Of a stretch of DNA of 64,000 bases, positions 1 to 13,400 are shown one piece after another; positions within the stretch are counted from its first letter, which is position 1; each line of letters begins with the position of its first letter. The stretch lies in contig OY811971.1 in NCBI GenBank assembly GCA_963681505.1, positions 5,555,408-5,619,407 of the forward strand. Direction: 5' to 3'. The translations under genes were made by a program, and so were the position numbers. Below the pieces are notes generated by a model, which was not told the DNA's origin, searched no databases, and was given only the letters and a program-made list of their open reading frames with translations. This DNA is from Eunapius fragilis (lineage: Eukaryota; Porifera; Demospongiae; Spongillida; Spongillidae).

Positions 1-153
1 CTACAGTTCAGTAAAAATCAAACATTTGAGCAGTTCAACATTTAATGTTCTACTATGGCTCCATTGCAATCCTCCAGTATTATTTGAATTCAAATTTAAA
101 ATAATTAACAATTGAAGTTTAAAAAAAAATTCACTGTTCTACAGCTCAATTCT
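1..153. other. 3' flank of ankyrin-Roc gene with a decayed partial copy of the Death exon
   Basis: Bases 51-95 align with 291-335 inside the Death exon: both contain a 'ct-cca-tt-g-atcctccagta' core followed by an A/T-rich stretch. This is probably a small local duplication. No other gene is seen. Confidence 0.4.
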
Positions 154-416
154 TCACATTTCTATACTTTTAAGGACAAATACAAGTGTTGACCAGGTAA
201 CTGGCTTCACACCTTTTCCCTGAAGCCATTTGTTAAGTATGGCCATATTGATCCTTTCAGCATTCTTCATATGTTCCACTTCCAATGCTTCCACTATAGC
301 TCCATTGTTGTCCTCCAGTAGAAATACTCCAAATTTAACATACTTCACTCCAACCTGCACAGCCATGTTCAGTTTGCTAGAGGAGAAAGATAACAGCTCC
401 ATCATTGTGGGTGTGC
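154..416 (-). CDS. Terminal exon encoding a Death-like domain
   Basis: About 87 residues beginning GTPTMMELL and ending LKSIEM before a TGA at 154-156. The layout (a central helix with NMAILNKWLQ, then VTWSTLVFVL) matches Death-fold domains, where a conserved W follows the WL motif. It follows COR directly, the usual place for Death domains in ankyrin-Roc-COR proteins of early animals. The assignment is by pattern only. Confidence 0.7.
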
Positions 417-3400
417 CTGGTGGGAGGAGCAACATGATCAATACTCAGTGATGGGAACATCTTGCCAATGTACATCCCAACAAGTAAAATTACCGCCAAG
501 GTCTTCATACACATGGCCCTTGCCCTTCACACATTACTCTGCATGCACATTCATTGACCATAACCTCTACATATGATTGCCTATTTTCCAATTCATACTA
601 ACCTTCTAACTCGGGTACATGTTGACGGACCAGCTCAGACAACAGTTGGGAAGGAGATGAGAAGACCACAGAGGTGGGCACTGTATGCAGACAAAGAAGA
701 GATTCGTCATACATGTATTAGTAACCTCACCTATCCACAGCCTCACCTCCAATTAGGTTTGGTAGACATGGCTCTATCTTCATCCATTCTTCAATCACAA
801 CATGTCGTGTGCAGGTAATATCCACAATGCTCTTATCCCCCTCAAGAAGGGCCTTCTTTAATGAGGACAGCTCTACCTTAGTGTCCTCAGAGTGGTCTGA
901 GCTGGTTTCAGGAGGACAGAAGACTCTCTCCAACACCTCTACATGTGGACAGAACTCTTGACAGGCCTTCTTAATGACTGAAAGAACTGAGTGTGCCAAC
1001 TCTAGATACTTGGGATCTGTCCTGTCAGGTGAGGACATAGCCAAGGAGAGGGACTGGAACATCTCATCCATCTCAACAACGGTGGTCACCCCTGTTGTAC
1101 TAAGCCACTTTATACCTCTTCTCCATACATCACAGCCACGATCAAAGGGGGCGTCGAGGGGTGAGGTTGGTGTTAAAGGCAATGCAAACTCAAAAGGTAA
1201 CCTTCGCAGTAAGACGTGAAGAAAGCGTGTGGTATAAAATAGAAATTTTTTTTGAGAGTTGACTATAATGGACCAGCGAAAACAGCTATTAGAAACTGTG
1301 GCACTGATTGGTCTATCAACGTACACAAGCGCTGGGAAGAAAAAGAGGGAACCAAGGTCTGGGCTGGGTAAGCCTGCAGGTGCCCCGCTTTTAACAACTT
1401 CGGATAGGTCTACTTCATGACACAACTCAAAGTGAACCATAAATTTAGTTATCATTTCAATGTTGTACTGTGGAAATGCCTTTTGAAGAGTGGCACTGGG
1501 TATCATCCCAATGTTGCTAGCAAGCTTAGTATATTGCTTAAGAGATGGATCTGCAAACAAAGCTCCATTGACCTCCTTAAGGATACACTCCTTCTTAAGA
1601 ACTACCCAGCTTTTAAGGGGGTCATCTGATGGCATAAAGACAATAAAACCCTTATCTGATAAGGTGCAAAGTAGTGGGGTAACATTAGAGATGGCAGGAT
1701 CAATGAGTTGATCTGGATCATCCTTTAGACGTACTAGAAGGTCAGAGAGGGATATGGCATTAAGGTCAGGGGGTAGCTTCTCTTCAAAGAAGGCAAGCAT
1801 CATGTGGCACATCATGGAGATTGAAGGACACATATTAATGACATCTCTGTTGGTTGCGTGCAAAAGCTCCATGAACTGATTCATTTTATTCCCATATATC
1901 TGTGTGAGATTTAGAGCTACAACCTTTATTAACTTTTGATGACTAATAGCTGATTCAGAAACCGAATGCAGATGAGTCATCTTCCTGATGTTCTCCTGTG
2001 GTGCTATTAGGTCAGCATGTGTTCCCACGACTATGATGGATGGCTTTTGGCAACATTTGTGACACACACCATCAATCATTGAAGACCAGTAGTGGACCTC
2101 CTTTGTGATGGTCTCTTCATCTTTCCTGATGTCCTGCAGGAGAAGGAAGGTGGCTGGACTTTCAAGGGAGATGGCCTCCAGACATGCACAGTGGCTGGAG
2201 AAGTATTGGTGGTGTCCTGCCAAGTCATAGATAACCATATTGCTGTAGGGACTGTCAACTTGATGTGGAATGATTCCAGCAGTGAGTGGTTCTACCACAT
2301 CTTGCCGTCCAAATAAACGCTGAAGTATAATGATATAAATTACCAGGAGCTAGTAAATGTACAAGCCGTTATAAACAATTTAATTATGTTCTCCTACCCT
2401 TTTCAATATACCAAAAACATACATTTTGTGGATTCCAACAAGCGCGAAACAATTCGTTTTTAACTCTTCTTTTCATTTCTTCCACAATCTATGCTGTTCA
2501 TTTGTCGGGAGTCTTTGCTAGGCGTGGTTTGCACTTTCTTCATGATTTCATACCCCCTATTTAGTCATGTTTATACACACCTATCTCATACATGGGAGTC
2601 TCTGAAAACTAAAATGAGTTGCTCATCTCATACCAGGTCTAATTATATACAATTAACCTCATTGTTCTCCATGTCCTTACTGTTCCTAACAACTGTAAGT
2701 GACCCACCCTCACCCCCAGAATAAAAATTCTAGGACATATAGGGGATTGGTGGGTCGTGTAACTTCAACTGCAGAAAATGAATATTAATCAATACAGCAT
2801 ATCACATCATTTTTACATGCAGCAGTATAATTTGGTGTTATGCTCAAGTCTTACAACATTCAATATACCCCCAGGGGCTCTAAACAGCCACATTCTTCAG
2901 ATAGGAGTGTTCAAATTGATTTGAATGTAGAAGGGTCCTGTACTATTCCTTTTTGTTCTTTTAATCCATTAGAAATTATAGCTGTGCAAAGTGTATATCA
3001 GGTTTCCCACTCAATGATTTAGGCATTTAATGTTATGGGAGGCAGGCACCTAAATGATTGGCGTGAATCAAGCACACACTTTGCAAAGCTTTATCCCCAT
3101 AACGGAGAATCAATCTCATTTTACGTGATCCAGTAGTCAAACAATTGTGCGTAACTATACTATCTGCTTTCATTGGAGACCCCTGCATGCAATTTGTTGT
3201 TCAAATATAGCATAGCATCTGTTCTCACCTTTGCAAGCCTAGTTGTTGTTGTTGTTGGTTTTGAAAGATTAATGATGGCCTTCAAAAAAGATAACATTAA
3301 TAACAATCATCAGCCTAGGATGGGAATAACAAAGAGATAGTCCAACCCCCTCCCCCACCCTAAGTATCAAAAGCACCTTCAGGTTGGAGTGTTCAAATCA

Positions 3401-6400
3401 CTTCAAATTTTTCATGTACGGAGAAGGGTATGTCGCTATTAAATTGTTCTGTGAGTTTATTTACTTTTTCTGTTACAGATATATTCTTGTTAGGGTGTGT
3501 GATCTTTTTGAATAATATAAATGCCCTAATTCTTGGGCAAAGTGCACGCACACAGAGCATGAAATAGCGGGCGGCCCACGACCAATTTCAGATCATTTCT
3601 TTTTAAAAACGACCGAGCAATTCAGTTAGCGATCGGCCATTTGGCCGATTGGGTTTTACATGAATAATATTTAAATAATTTGCCGTAGAGCGTAGGAATT
3701 ATAATTTAACCATTAAAACATTACTAGTAAGCGTATATGTATACGATCGAAGTAAATTATTACTTCGATCGTAAATTATTACGATTGAAGCAATAATTTC
3801 TGTAGCCATTGCTCACGTGCGCGAGCGATAGCTACAGAAATTGAATCTACGAAGAGGAAAGTGACGTTTTCAATGTACCAGAAGTGGCGGCGTGAATTTG
3901 ATAGCGAATCGAAGACGGTTACGTGGATGGACTGCGCGACAGAAACGTCTGGTGGAAAAACGTATGTTTTACAGTGTACTGTAATAGCTTGTGAGATACA
4001 CTTTTGATTGTAATCATTAATAGTATGATTATAGTAAAGGGCCGACCAATTCATTGAAATGGCCACCCAAAAGTATCCATGTGTGGCCTTTTGGCCAAAC
4101 AAATCTTTATAGTTAAGTTGTCCTCTGTGCAGTTTCCCTTTATTTGTACCAATGATTTAGGCGATTCAATGCATGGGAGGTGGGTGGCTAAATCATTGAC
4201 ACACAGGACAGTAAACTGTGCATGCACTTTGCCTTTATTAAACAAATGAAGAAAAAAATCAATAAACGGAACAAACTAACTACCAAATTAGTACCAATTT
4301 GAACGCTCCAACCCGAAGATATTGCTCATCAGAATACCTACACTTAATGTACATGTCTCGGGTATTGGATTATGTAATGTCGGTACTCCATACGAATAAG
4401 ACACCGAAATGCACTTTCACCATTGGTAAAATGTGATTAAAAAATAAGAACCTGACAACATAAGATAATTATATCCATTTGCTTTGGATGATATATAAAT
4501 ATACAAATCTACAAGGCCCATTTCTAGTATATATATGTACACATCTGTACTCATCTCACCTGTGTCAATGTACTCTTCCCAGCACCAGAATTGCCACATA
4601 ACACCACCTTATTGTATGAATCAGCAGGAAAGTCCTTGCATGTTTGCAGCATTTTGTTGAACACACCAAGTGATCGGTACTTTGCCTTCATTATGGGTGT
4701 ACGTCCTTCATGGTTCTTGATGTTCACATCAATATCAGGATGTGACAGGAGTACTCTTACACAATCAGGTTTATCTTCACGGGCAGCCCAATGTAAAGCA
4801 GTATAGCCCCACTGGTAATAGGAACAATGATGTCATGAAATGAATATTTCCAGGTCATACACAAAACATTTTGGTGTTGTGCACAACTAATAATGTTAAT
4901 ACACATGTCGATGTAATGAAACATTGCATATGAAGATATTAGTGCATTGAATGTCTTCATGGTATAGTAAAATCAGACACCCTTTTGTGGGCAAAATTTA
5001 TGCATCAGTTCTAGTTTGCTGGGTCTAGATCAGTCGCTAACAACATGTACCATTAATGACAAACTGCTTTTACTAAATGAAATCATTTATGGGCAGGTGG
5101 CAGATCATCTGACCTTGGATAGAAAGAATTGAGGTGAATGACCTTTTTACTATTGGTCCAATTCAATGTTCAATAACAGATTGAACCACTCACCTTGGCA
5201 ACCCACCATCACACATGTCCCTCACATCAACCACTACCCTATGCTGTAGCAACCACTATGGCCAAACCCGTGCAGGTTATTGGCCAGAAAATAAGTTATT
5301 AATGAAAAAATTATTAATCAATTTGAAAATTCATTGCGAAGTTAGCAGGTGGTATGAATTCTGCTTCAGATCTAGAAACCGTAACTGCAGTGTTCCCGAC
5401 ACAATCCCAAGTGTCCCTCACATCCTCCACCACTAACCCATAGCCACCTTCCCTAGTACCCTGACACCATGGAGGTGACCCCTCAGGCCCACATGCAATG
5501 GTACATACATGTATACATGTACCATCACAACCCACTGATGTATGATTCAGGTGGAGGCCATTCAAATGACTGTTTATCCAATTATTCTGTTGTATACATT
5601 CATACACAGCTAGTGACTTTGTTTTCATTTGAATTCCACACTAGCATAGAAAGCCCGTAGATTGGTCGGGAGATGGGGGGAGGGGGAAGTTCAGGACAAC
5701 AGTAAGGGGGGAACCAATATGAGGTGGGCGTATAAAGGGGGCTATCCCCCACATCACACGTCTGGCAAGGGTGTATGGGGCTATGCTGTAAGCTCCTCCG
5801 CCACAGACCCCAGAAGCTTTGCAAGTAGTATATACAGCATATCAAAACATAAGGAATTTCTTTTTCATTCATGGACTCGTCTGCTAAAGCCTAGTCTCAT
5901 ACCCACACCCAAGTGTACATTGCTTACAACATAAACTAAACATAAGGCCAGAATGTCAGTGGTCCAAACATGCAGAGAGCTCATGCTAATTACATTCTAA
6001 GCCATTCCGGTTACAGAGACGAGCTTGAAGTTAGCAAGCGAGTTTGATAACGCTGTGACATCTGGGCATGTGTCTAAGCTACGGTAAAGCCATTTCAGAA
6101 GTAAATGACTCAATGCGAAGGAGAATGAAAATCAGTTAAATCCACTGTTCAGTGTGTCATGTTCACAGGAGGTCATATTTCCTCTCCATGGCTCAAACAA
6201 AAGCCCCACATGCAGTTACAAGCCATTCTTTCTCGCTAACAATGAATAAATTATTTTGATGGCAAGCAGAACTAACCAGGATGAGCAAGTGGGGGAGGGG
6301 TACAACCCAACCCACTAACATGTATCAACGGGTAAACAGCAATAAAGAGTGGGGGTCCTCCCACCCAGCTAGGGGGTATGGCCTGTAGTATATTGAGATA

Positions 6401-9400
6401 CACATTTGTGCATGAGGTGGCCCTATTGTGTACAAGTTGGCCACAGGAGAGGGGTGGTAACTGGTTTGTGGTCACTGCAAGCCAGGTGAACTGGTTGTGC
6501 AGAATACTATACTTTGTATGTGTTTGCATGTGTGTGCAGTTGTTTGTCCCATGCAGGTGACCACAGGCTAGTGTGCTGTCCATGGCTGTACCACACATGA
6601 TGTATGTGCACTTGTGTGCCATTTAGAGTTTTTATTATATGCTTACATCTCTACAATGTATGCAAGTTTAGACTGTAACTGTGGGGTTGATGGCCAGCGG
6701 TGAAGTACATTGAGATACACATTATGGTTGTGCATTGTATGTGTTAGCACCTCTTTTGTTCTGAAAAACAACTGGACCACTATATGTACATGTAATCACG
6801 ATCACAGTGACACACCAAACGATAGTACATGTACATGTAAGGATGATAGGGATGGTTGGTTTGGGAGGAGGCTTATGAAAGTACATGTACATGTAGCCAT
6901 CTGGTACATGGAAGCTAAATACATGATTACTACAATTCAACTGTAACTCACATTGCTCTGATGGTTGACCTCTGCACCCTTATCCAGCAGCAGCTTAACA
7001 ATCTCTAAATGTCCACTTGATAACGCCACCATCAGTGGTGACTCTCCATACTGTAAATATAAGTACACATCATAGGAAGCACCATCAATACTCTATCATG
7101 TCAGCACACACATTGTGGTCCAAAAGCATGTACATCTACATGGACATGCACAACATCCTATATACACACAGATCATCACTTACTGTATATACACTAACAC
7201 ATATCAAGGGGTAAGGATGATAGGGATGATTGGTTTGGGAGGAGGCTTATGAAAGTACATGTACATGTAGCCATCAGGTACATGGAAGCAAAATACATGA
7301 TTACTACAATTGAACTGTAACTCACCTTGTCCTGATGGTTCACCTCTGCACCCTTATTCAGCAGCAGCTTAGCAATCTCAAAATGTCCTCCTGATGACGC
7401 CACCATCAGTGGTGACTTTCCATCCTGTAAATATAAGTTCACATCATAGGAAGCACCATCAATACTCTATCATGTCAGCACACACATTGTGGTCCAAAAG
7501 CATGTACATCTACATGGACATGCACAACATCCTATATACACACAGATCATCACTTACTGTATATACACTAACACATATCAAGGGGTAAGGATGATAGGGA
7601 TGGTTGGTTTGGGAGGAGGCTTATGAAAGTACATGTACATGTAGCCATCAGGTACATGGAAGCAAAATACATGATTACTACAATTGAACTGTAACTCACC
7701 TTGTCCTGATGGTTCACCTCTGCACCCTTATTCAGCAGCAGCTTAGCAATCTCAAAATGTCCTCCTGATGACGCCACCATCTGTGGTGACTTTCCATCCT
7801 GTAAATATAAGTTCACATCATTGGAAGCACCATCAATACTCTATCATGTCAGCACACACATTGTGGTCCAAAAGCATGTACATCTACATGGACATGCACA
7901 ACATCCTATATACACACAGATCATCACTTACTGTATATACACTAACACATATCAAGGGGTAAGGATGATAGGGATGGTTGGTTTGGGAGGAGGCTTAAAT
8001 GAAAGTACATGTACATGTAGCCATCAGGTACATGGAAGCAAAATACATGATTACTACACTTGAACTGTAACTCACCTTGTCCTGATGGTTCACCTCTGCA
8101 CCCTTATTCAGCAGCAGCTTAGCAATCTCAAAATGTCCTCCTGATGACGCCACCATCAGTGGTGACTCTCCATCCTGTAAATATAAGTTCACATCATAGG
8201 AAGCACCATCAATACTCTATCATGTCAGCACACACATTGTGGTCCAAAAGCATGTACATCTACATGGACATGCACAACATCCTATATACACACAGATCAT
8301 CACTTACTGTATATACACTAACACGTATCAAGGGGTAAACTGCAATAGAGAGTGGGAGATACACATGGCCACCATATTTAAATAGGTCTGAATGCTAACA
8401 TCCAGTACAATATTAGATCACAAGCCATCTGGTACATGCAAGCGAAATACTTTGAACATGATTACTACAATTGAACTGTAACTCACATTGTTCTGATGGT
8501 TGATCTCTGCACCCTTATCCAGCAGCAGCTTAACAATCTCAAAATGTCCCCTTGATGACGCCACCATCAGTGGTGACACTCCATTCTGTAAATATAAGTA
8601 CACATCATAGGAAGCACCATCAATACTCTATCATGTCAGCACACACATTGTGGTCCAAAAGCATGGACATCTACATGGACATGCACAACATCCTATATAC
8701 ACACAGATCATCACTTACTATATATACACTAACACATATCAAGGGGTAAACAGCAATAAAGAGTGGGGGGCCTCCCACCCAGCTAGGGGGTATGACCTGT
8801 AGTATATTGAGATACACATTTGTGCATGAGGTGGCCCTTTTGTGTACAAGTTGGCCACAGGAGAGGGGCGGTACTGGTTTGTGGCCGTCACAAGCCAGGT
8901 GAACTGGTTAGGATGAAAAATAAAGACCTTGTGTGTGCATGTTCTCTTTTATACAACTATTTGATGATCTACATGCACATACATGTAACACTGTATGGGC
9001 CTTACTGATGGCTGGTTTGGAAGGAGGCTTGCTGCTGGCAGCTACAAAAAACCGTCTTGTATACAGTGATTTTAATAATCCCACCAAAAAGTTTAGTATC
9101 CATGAATACCCATAAGTAACCCCTTTGTCGTCATGTTCACGTACAATGATGTGCAATTTATGTAGTTGAATGAAGACCATATTTTAAAAAGTACCTATAT
9201 AAACATCCAGTACATAGATCACAAGCCATCTGGTACATGCAAGTGAAATACTTTGAACATGACTACTACAATTCAACTGTAACTCACCATGTTCTGACGG
9301 TTGACCTCTGCACCCTTATCCAGCAGCAGCTTAACAATATCCAAATGTCCCCTTGATGACGCCATCATCAGTGGTGACTCTCCATACTGTAAATATAAGT

Positions 9401-12400
9401 GCACATCATAGGAAGCCCCATCAATACTCTATCATGTCAGCACACACATTGTGGTCCAAAAGCATGTTCATCTACATGGACATGCACAACATCCTATATA
9501 CACACAGATCATCACTTACTGTATATACACTAACACATATCAAGGGTAAACAGCAATAAACAGTGGGGGCCCTCCCACCCAGTTAGGGGGTATGGCCTGT
9601 AGTATATTGAGATACACATTCATGCATGAGGTGGCCCTATTGTGTACAAGTTGGCCACAGGAGAGGGGTGGTAACTGGTTTGTGACCGCCACAAACCAGG
9701 TGAACTGATTTTGTTGCATACTACATGTATACACTGCATGTAGACGAAGGTACAAGCCACCATGAGAGGGAGAGGGACAGTATCACAGCCCTCTGCACAA
9801 CATGGGGGAAACGTCTCAGGAAAAAAACTGTCTCAACGTGGATACCAGGGGTTGTTTCAAAACAAGACCCGTGCCTGTGACGAAACGTATTACGATGCAG
9901 AAAAGACTGCCAACAGTTTCAACATGTGTGGAAGGAGCCACAAGTAAAGTGAGTCAGGGGACATTGCAGAGTGTGCCTGCAATTGGATAAGGTTCTGGGG
10001 AGGAGAGCACCTGCCATTGGATATGGTTCTGGGGAGGAGCTAGATGCGCTTAAATGAACGCCCACCATCAAGGCACACGTGTGCTGAAGTGACCCAATTG
10101 ACAGTACCCTGATCTACAAAGATTAAGGTGGAAGGAGTGTAGTGCATTGAGATACACATTATGGTTGTGCATTGTATGTGTTAGCACCTCTTTTGTTCTG
10201 AAAAACAACTGGACCACTATATGTACATGTAATCATGATCACAGTGACACACCAAACGATAGTACATGTACATGTACATGTAAGGATGATAGGGATGGTT
10301 GGATTGGGAGGAGGCTTATGAACGTACATGTACATGTAGCCATCTGGTACTGTACATGCAAGCAAAATACATGATTACTACAATTGAACTGTAACTCACC
10401 TTGTCCTGATGGTTCACCTCTGCACCCTTATCCAGCAGCAGCTTAACAATCTCAAAATGTCCCTCTGATGACGCCAATATCAGTGGTGACTCTCCATTCT
10501 GTAAATATAAGTACACATCATAGGAAGCACCATCAATACTCTATCATGTCAGCACAAACGTTGTGGTCCAAAAGAATGTACATCTACATGGACATGCACA
10601 ACATCCTATATACACACAGATCATCACTTACTGTTTCATTAACTACGTCTAATGAATACATGTACCTCAAGATTCATCTTCACACAACCTAAACTACTCA
10701 TCAGGAGGCCTATTGCAGCCCCAGAAGATTATAATGCTCACATTGCTCCACTATAGAGGTGATGCTGGCCCCTCCCACTCCAAGATGTTTTTAATGAAAC
10801 ACAACTGGACCACTCCCTGCCTGGTGCTAAGTGGCTGTCTAAAACATGTGCTTTACAGACACTCCAATATATTATAGATCACTTGTGAGTCATCTTATGT
10901 TTATGCTTACATCTGCACAATGTTGTATAATATCATATGCTTGGGTCATGTGGCTTGCGTTATTAAAAAAGGTGATAACCTTTTACATGTACAACCATTA
11001 GTGGCAAAGTACTCTGACAGCTTGCCTAGCTATAGATGAAGACCATGGCTCCATGCAGGACATAACATTGTTGTAATTTACATACCTTAAAGTTCATTGC
11101 TCTTTTAACTGATCCGTTACCAGTGAATTCAGTTAGCAATACAGGGGGTTTGGATGAACACATGATGGGTCCTCCACCACTGCTTACAGTTCTCCCCCAA
11201 TGCTTACAATCCTCCCCCACTGCTTACAGTTCTCCCCCAATGCTTACAGTCCACCACCAATGCTTACAGTCCTCCCACAATGCTTACAGTCCCCTCCCTC
11301 AATGCTTACAATCCTCCTCCAATGCTTACAGTCCTCCCCCAATGCTTACAGTCCTCCCCCAATGCTTACAGTCCTCCCCCAATGCTTACAGTCCTCCCCC
11401 AATGCTTACAGTCCTCCCCCAATGCTTACAGTCCTCCCCCAATGCTTACAGTCCTCCCCCAATGCTTACAGTCCTCCTCCAATGCGGATATTCCTTCATC
11501 AATAGGCCACTACATGTAGTTCATGAATAGGTACCTGACACTAGGTTAACCTAGGTTTTCTGATAGCTTACATATAAATCAATCGTTGAAAAGGTGGTGC
11601 TTATAGTAACAGAATATTTGTTCCATCAAGCCAGATGTGCTATAGGTCGCGAGAGCTCAGCCTAAAGGGATATCTAGTAGCATCGATCTGATAGATGAAA
11701 GAGTGCCCAATGCTAGAACCTAAGCTGTGCGCACTGTTTCTAAAGATAGCTGTGACATTAAGATTTACATAGCTTGTATAACCTTGATAATGGGTAAGAA
11801 AAGTGTGAAGCAAAACGCTGTTAACGTTAGCAATTTTACCACCACTTATTCATTAAACCCACATTGGAAGGATTGAAATGAAAGTTGGCCAAACAAATAC
11901 CCCTGTATTGCTAACTGAATTCACTGTCTGGGGCCTATCCCCTTTTGGTTCTGCTGAATAGTATACTTGCACCACTTTTGTACTGAAACACAACTGGACC
12001 ACCACTCTGCTTTGTGGCTATTGAACACATCTGCTTTAACCTTGTGGACATGGATGAATACAAGGTATACCCACTCACCAGTCCCTTCCCTGTCACACAC
12101 ACACACCAGTCCCTTCCCTGTCAATGCCTAGTGGTCATATACATGGATCTTAATGATGGCTGGTTGAGAAAGTTGGTAATATTGAAGGCAATGGCGGTGT
12201 AAAAAGGGAACAAGAGATCAATGATGATATAAAAAATTATATTAAGGGGTAACCAGCAATAAAGAGTGGGGGCCCTCCCACCCAGCTAGGATGGCCTGTA
12301 GTATATTGAGATACACATTTGTGCATGAGGTGGCCCTATTGTGTACAAGTTGGCCACAGGAGAGGGGTGGTAACTGGTTTGTGGCCACCACAAGCCAGGT

Positions 12401-13335
12401 GAACTGGTTGTGCTGAATACTATGTTTGCACCACTTTTGTACTGAAACACAACTGGACCACCACTCTGCTTTGTGGCTATTGAACACATCTGCTTTAACC
12501 TTGCAGACATGGATGAATACAAGGTATACCCACCCACCAACCCCTTCCCTGTCAATGACCTTGTGTGTGCATGTCCTCTTTCATACAACTACTTGATGAC
12601 CTCATAACACACTATAATCGAAAACTTAGAAAAGAAAGTATACATATACATGTAAGGATCTTAGTGATGGCTGGTTGAGAAAGTTGGTAATATTTAAGAC
12701 AATGGTGGTGTAAAAAGGGAACAAGAGATCAATGATGAAATTATAAGTATAAGGTACCCCTTCTGAGGAGCTGGCTATGTTGCTACTTCAGATACATCAC
12801 GCAGAAGTTACTTTAGTGATTTGTATGCTACACATGTCTTACCCAATATGTACACTCAAAGTCTGCCCCCTGACGAAGAAGTGCCTCGACCTCCTCTGTC
12901 CTGCCATCTCGTGCTGACGCTAGTAGTTTCCTATTTAACTCCTGCAATAATGGAAACAGCAAATGTACTCACACGCATCCCATAAGGCGGGCTAATGTTA
13001 CAACATTTAAACGACCCTCAAGAGTTGTGTAAGATGTACGACTATACCATATAGCCTCGGTCGTGGGGATCGCGTTCGCCAACCACCTACATTATCCAAG
13101 CCACTCAGTTTAATCGCAAATGAAAATGAATATGTTCTACAGCATGGTGTCCTTAGATCATATACAGTCAATAATATTATAATACACGCCCATATCGAAC
13201 ACAACTATGAACGTAAACTGCTAAAGCACTAATGAATTTTCGGCGTCCTAAAGATTTACGAGATAGAAACCATGCGTTATAAATTAGTGAGTTTGCAGGC
13301 AGCTAGGATATAAACAACGTTACCTCTCTCGCCAT
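154..13335 (-). CDS. Ankyrin-Roc-COR-Death domain protein (complete, 11 coding exons)
   Basis: Exons on the minus strand, 5' to 3': 13,324-13,335 (ATG, MARE), 12,843-12,941, 10,400-10,498, 9,288-9,386, 8,487-8,585, 8,076-8,174, 7,700-7,798, 7,326-7,424, 6,952-7,050, 4,560-4,811, 747-2,319, 154-416. Each has AG/GT borders, and the lengths sum to 2,892 nt, an exact 963 codons plus stop. Ankyrin exons are 99 bp, phase 0, one 33-residue repeat each (GESPLMVASSGGHFEIAKLL type). Exon 4,560-4,811 carries a last ankyrin repeat (GYTALHWAA) and the P-loop GNSGAGKST. The 1.57-kb exon carries the rest of Roc (IYDLAGHHQYF as switch/DxxG; GTHAD as the base-recognition motif) and a COR-like region. The last exon resembles a Death domain (ILNKWLQG, TWSTLVFVL). 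Known family role: ROCO GTPases act in cytoplasmic signalling, and Death domains recruit adaptors. Function here is inferred. A further small Roc exon between 2,320 and 4,559 cannot be excluded. Confidence 0.85.
747..2319 (-). CDS. Large exon: Roc GTPase C-terminal half plus COR region
   Basis: Single long exon of the ankyrin-Roc gene. It opens after the acceptor at 2,320-2,322 with RLFGRQDVVEPLTAG, runs through the DLAG switch motif and GTHAD, and continues about 400 residues as a COR-like domain. Two possible donors lie at its 3' end, at 747 and 731. Only the 747 donor leaves phase 1, which fits the Death exon acceptor at 416, so 747 is chosen. Confidence 0.8.
2320..4559. other. Intron within Roc domain, with mobile-element-like debris
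   Basis: A/T-rich, with no convincing exon. It holds short hairpins at 3,022-3,062 and 4,151-4,200 (arms 'aatgattta' / 'taaatcatt') and an AT-rich inverted segment at 3,740-3,840 with repeated 'attacgatcgaag' motifs. Related blocks near 2,850-3,100 and 4,130-4,330 share sequence, suggesting old non-autonomous elements. Confidence 0.4.
4812..6951. other. Intron between last ankyrin cassette and Roc exon
   Basis: No exon recognised. It contains a copy of the dispersed ~180-bp intron repeat (about 6,300-6,560) and a segment at 5,540-5,640 that reappears near 21,170-21,235, consistent with shared ancestry of the two ankyrin loci. Confidence 0.4.
6290..6560. repeat. Dispersed ~180-bp intron repeat (copy 1)
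   Basis: The block begins near 'agcaataaagagtggggg', contains 'ggccctattgtgtacaagtt', and ends near 'aactggttgtgc'. Other copies lie near 8,750-8,910, 9,550-9,710, 12,250-12,410, 18,540-18,710, and shorter pieces near 19,630 and 20,930. Copies occur only inside the two ankyrin loci, so it probably spread with the cassettes rather than by transposition. Confidence 0.6.
6952..8340 (-). repeat. 374-376 bp tandem cassettes, each with one ankyrin exon
   Basis: Four consecutive units (exons 6,952-7,050, 7,326-7,424, 7,700-7,798, 8,076-8,174) repeat every 374, 374 and 376 bp. Exon and intron sequence are nearly identical between the inner units, so these are recent whole-cassette duplications. More diverged cassettes with the same exon plus 'acatgtacatgta' intron lie at 8,487, 9,288 and 10,400, and in the second locus at 18,062, 19,386 and 20,667. 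Because each exon is 99 bp and phase 0, gain or loss of a unit preserves the reading frame. Confidence 0.9.
11175..11485 (+). repeat. 20-bp VNTR (aatgcttacagtcctccccc), array 1
   Basis: About 15 tandem units, nearly perfect from 11,340 to 11,470. They lie in the intron between the 10,400 and 12,843 exons of the ankyrin-Roc gene. The frames left open by the 20-bp period are low-complexity artefacts, not genes. Confidence 0.9.
11940..12740. repeat. Direct duplication of a ~250-bp intron block
   Basis: The segment around 11,950-12,210 recurs at 12,420-12,740 (shared 'acaactggaccaccactctg', 'gacatggatgaatacaaggt' and 'ggcggtgtaaaaagggaaca'-like stretches). The last stretch also resembles an arm of the fold-back element at 54,007-54,292. 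Confidence 0.6.
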
Positions 13336-13400
13336 ATTAGATCTGTAATACGACGCATGCGTGGGCATACATGAATACCACAAGCCGCGGCTTTTAATTA
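13324..13400 (-). promoter_or_regulatory. Start exon and proximal promoter of ankyrin-Roc gene
   Basis: The ATG at 13,333-13,335 opens a 12-nt coding exon (MARE) followed by the donor gtaacg. Just upstream is a CG-rich palindrome, acgcatgcgt (near 13,352). The same arrangement recurs at 23,705-23,760 in the second locus, which supports the start. Confidence 0.6.

Noticed and set aside
731-747. Alternative donor at 731 for the COR exon
   Set aside because: It leaves phase 2, which does not fit the Death exon acceptor at 416; the donor at 747 leaves phase 1 and gives an exact frame.
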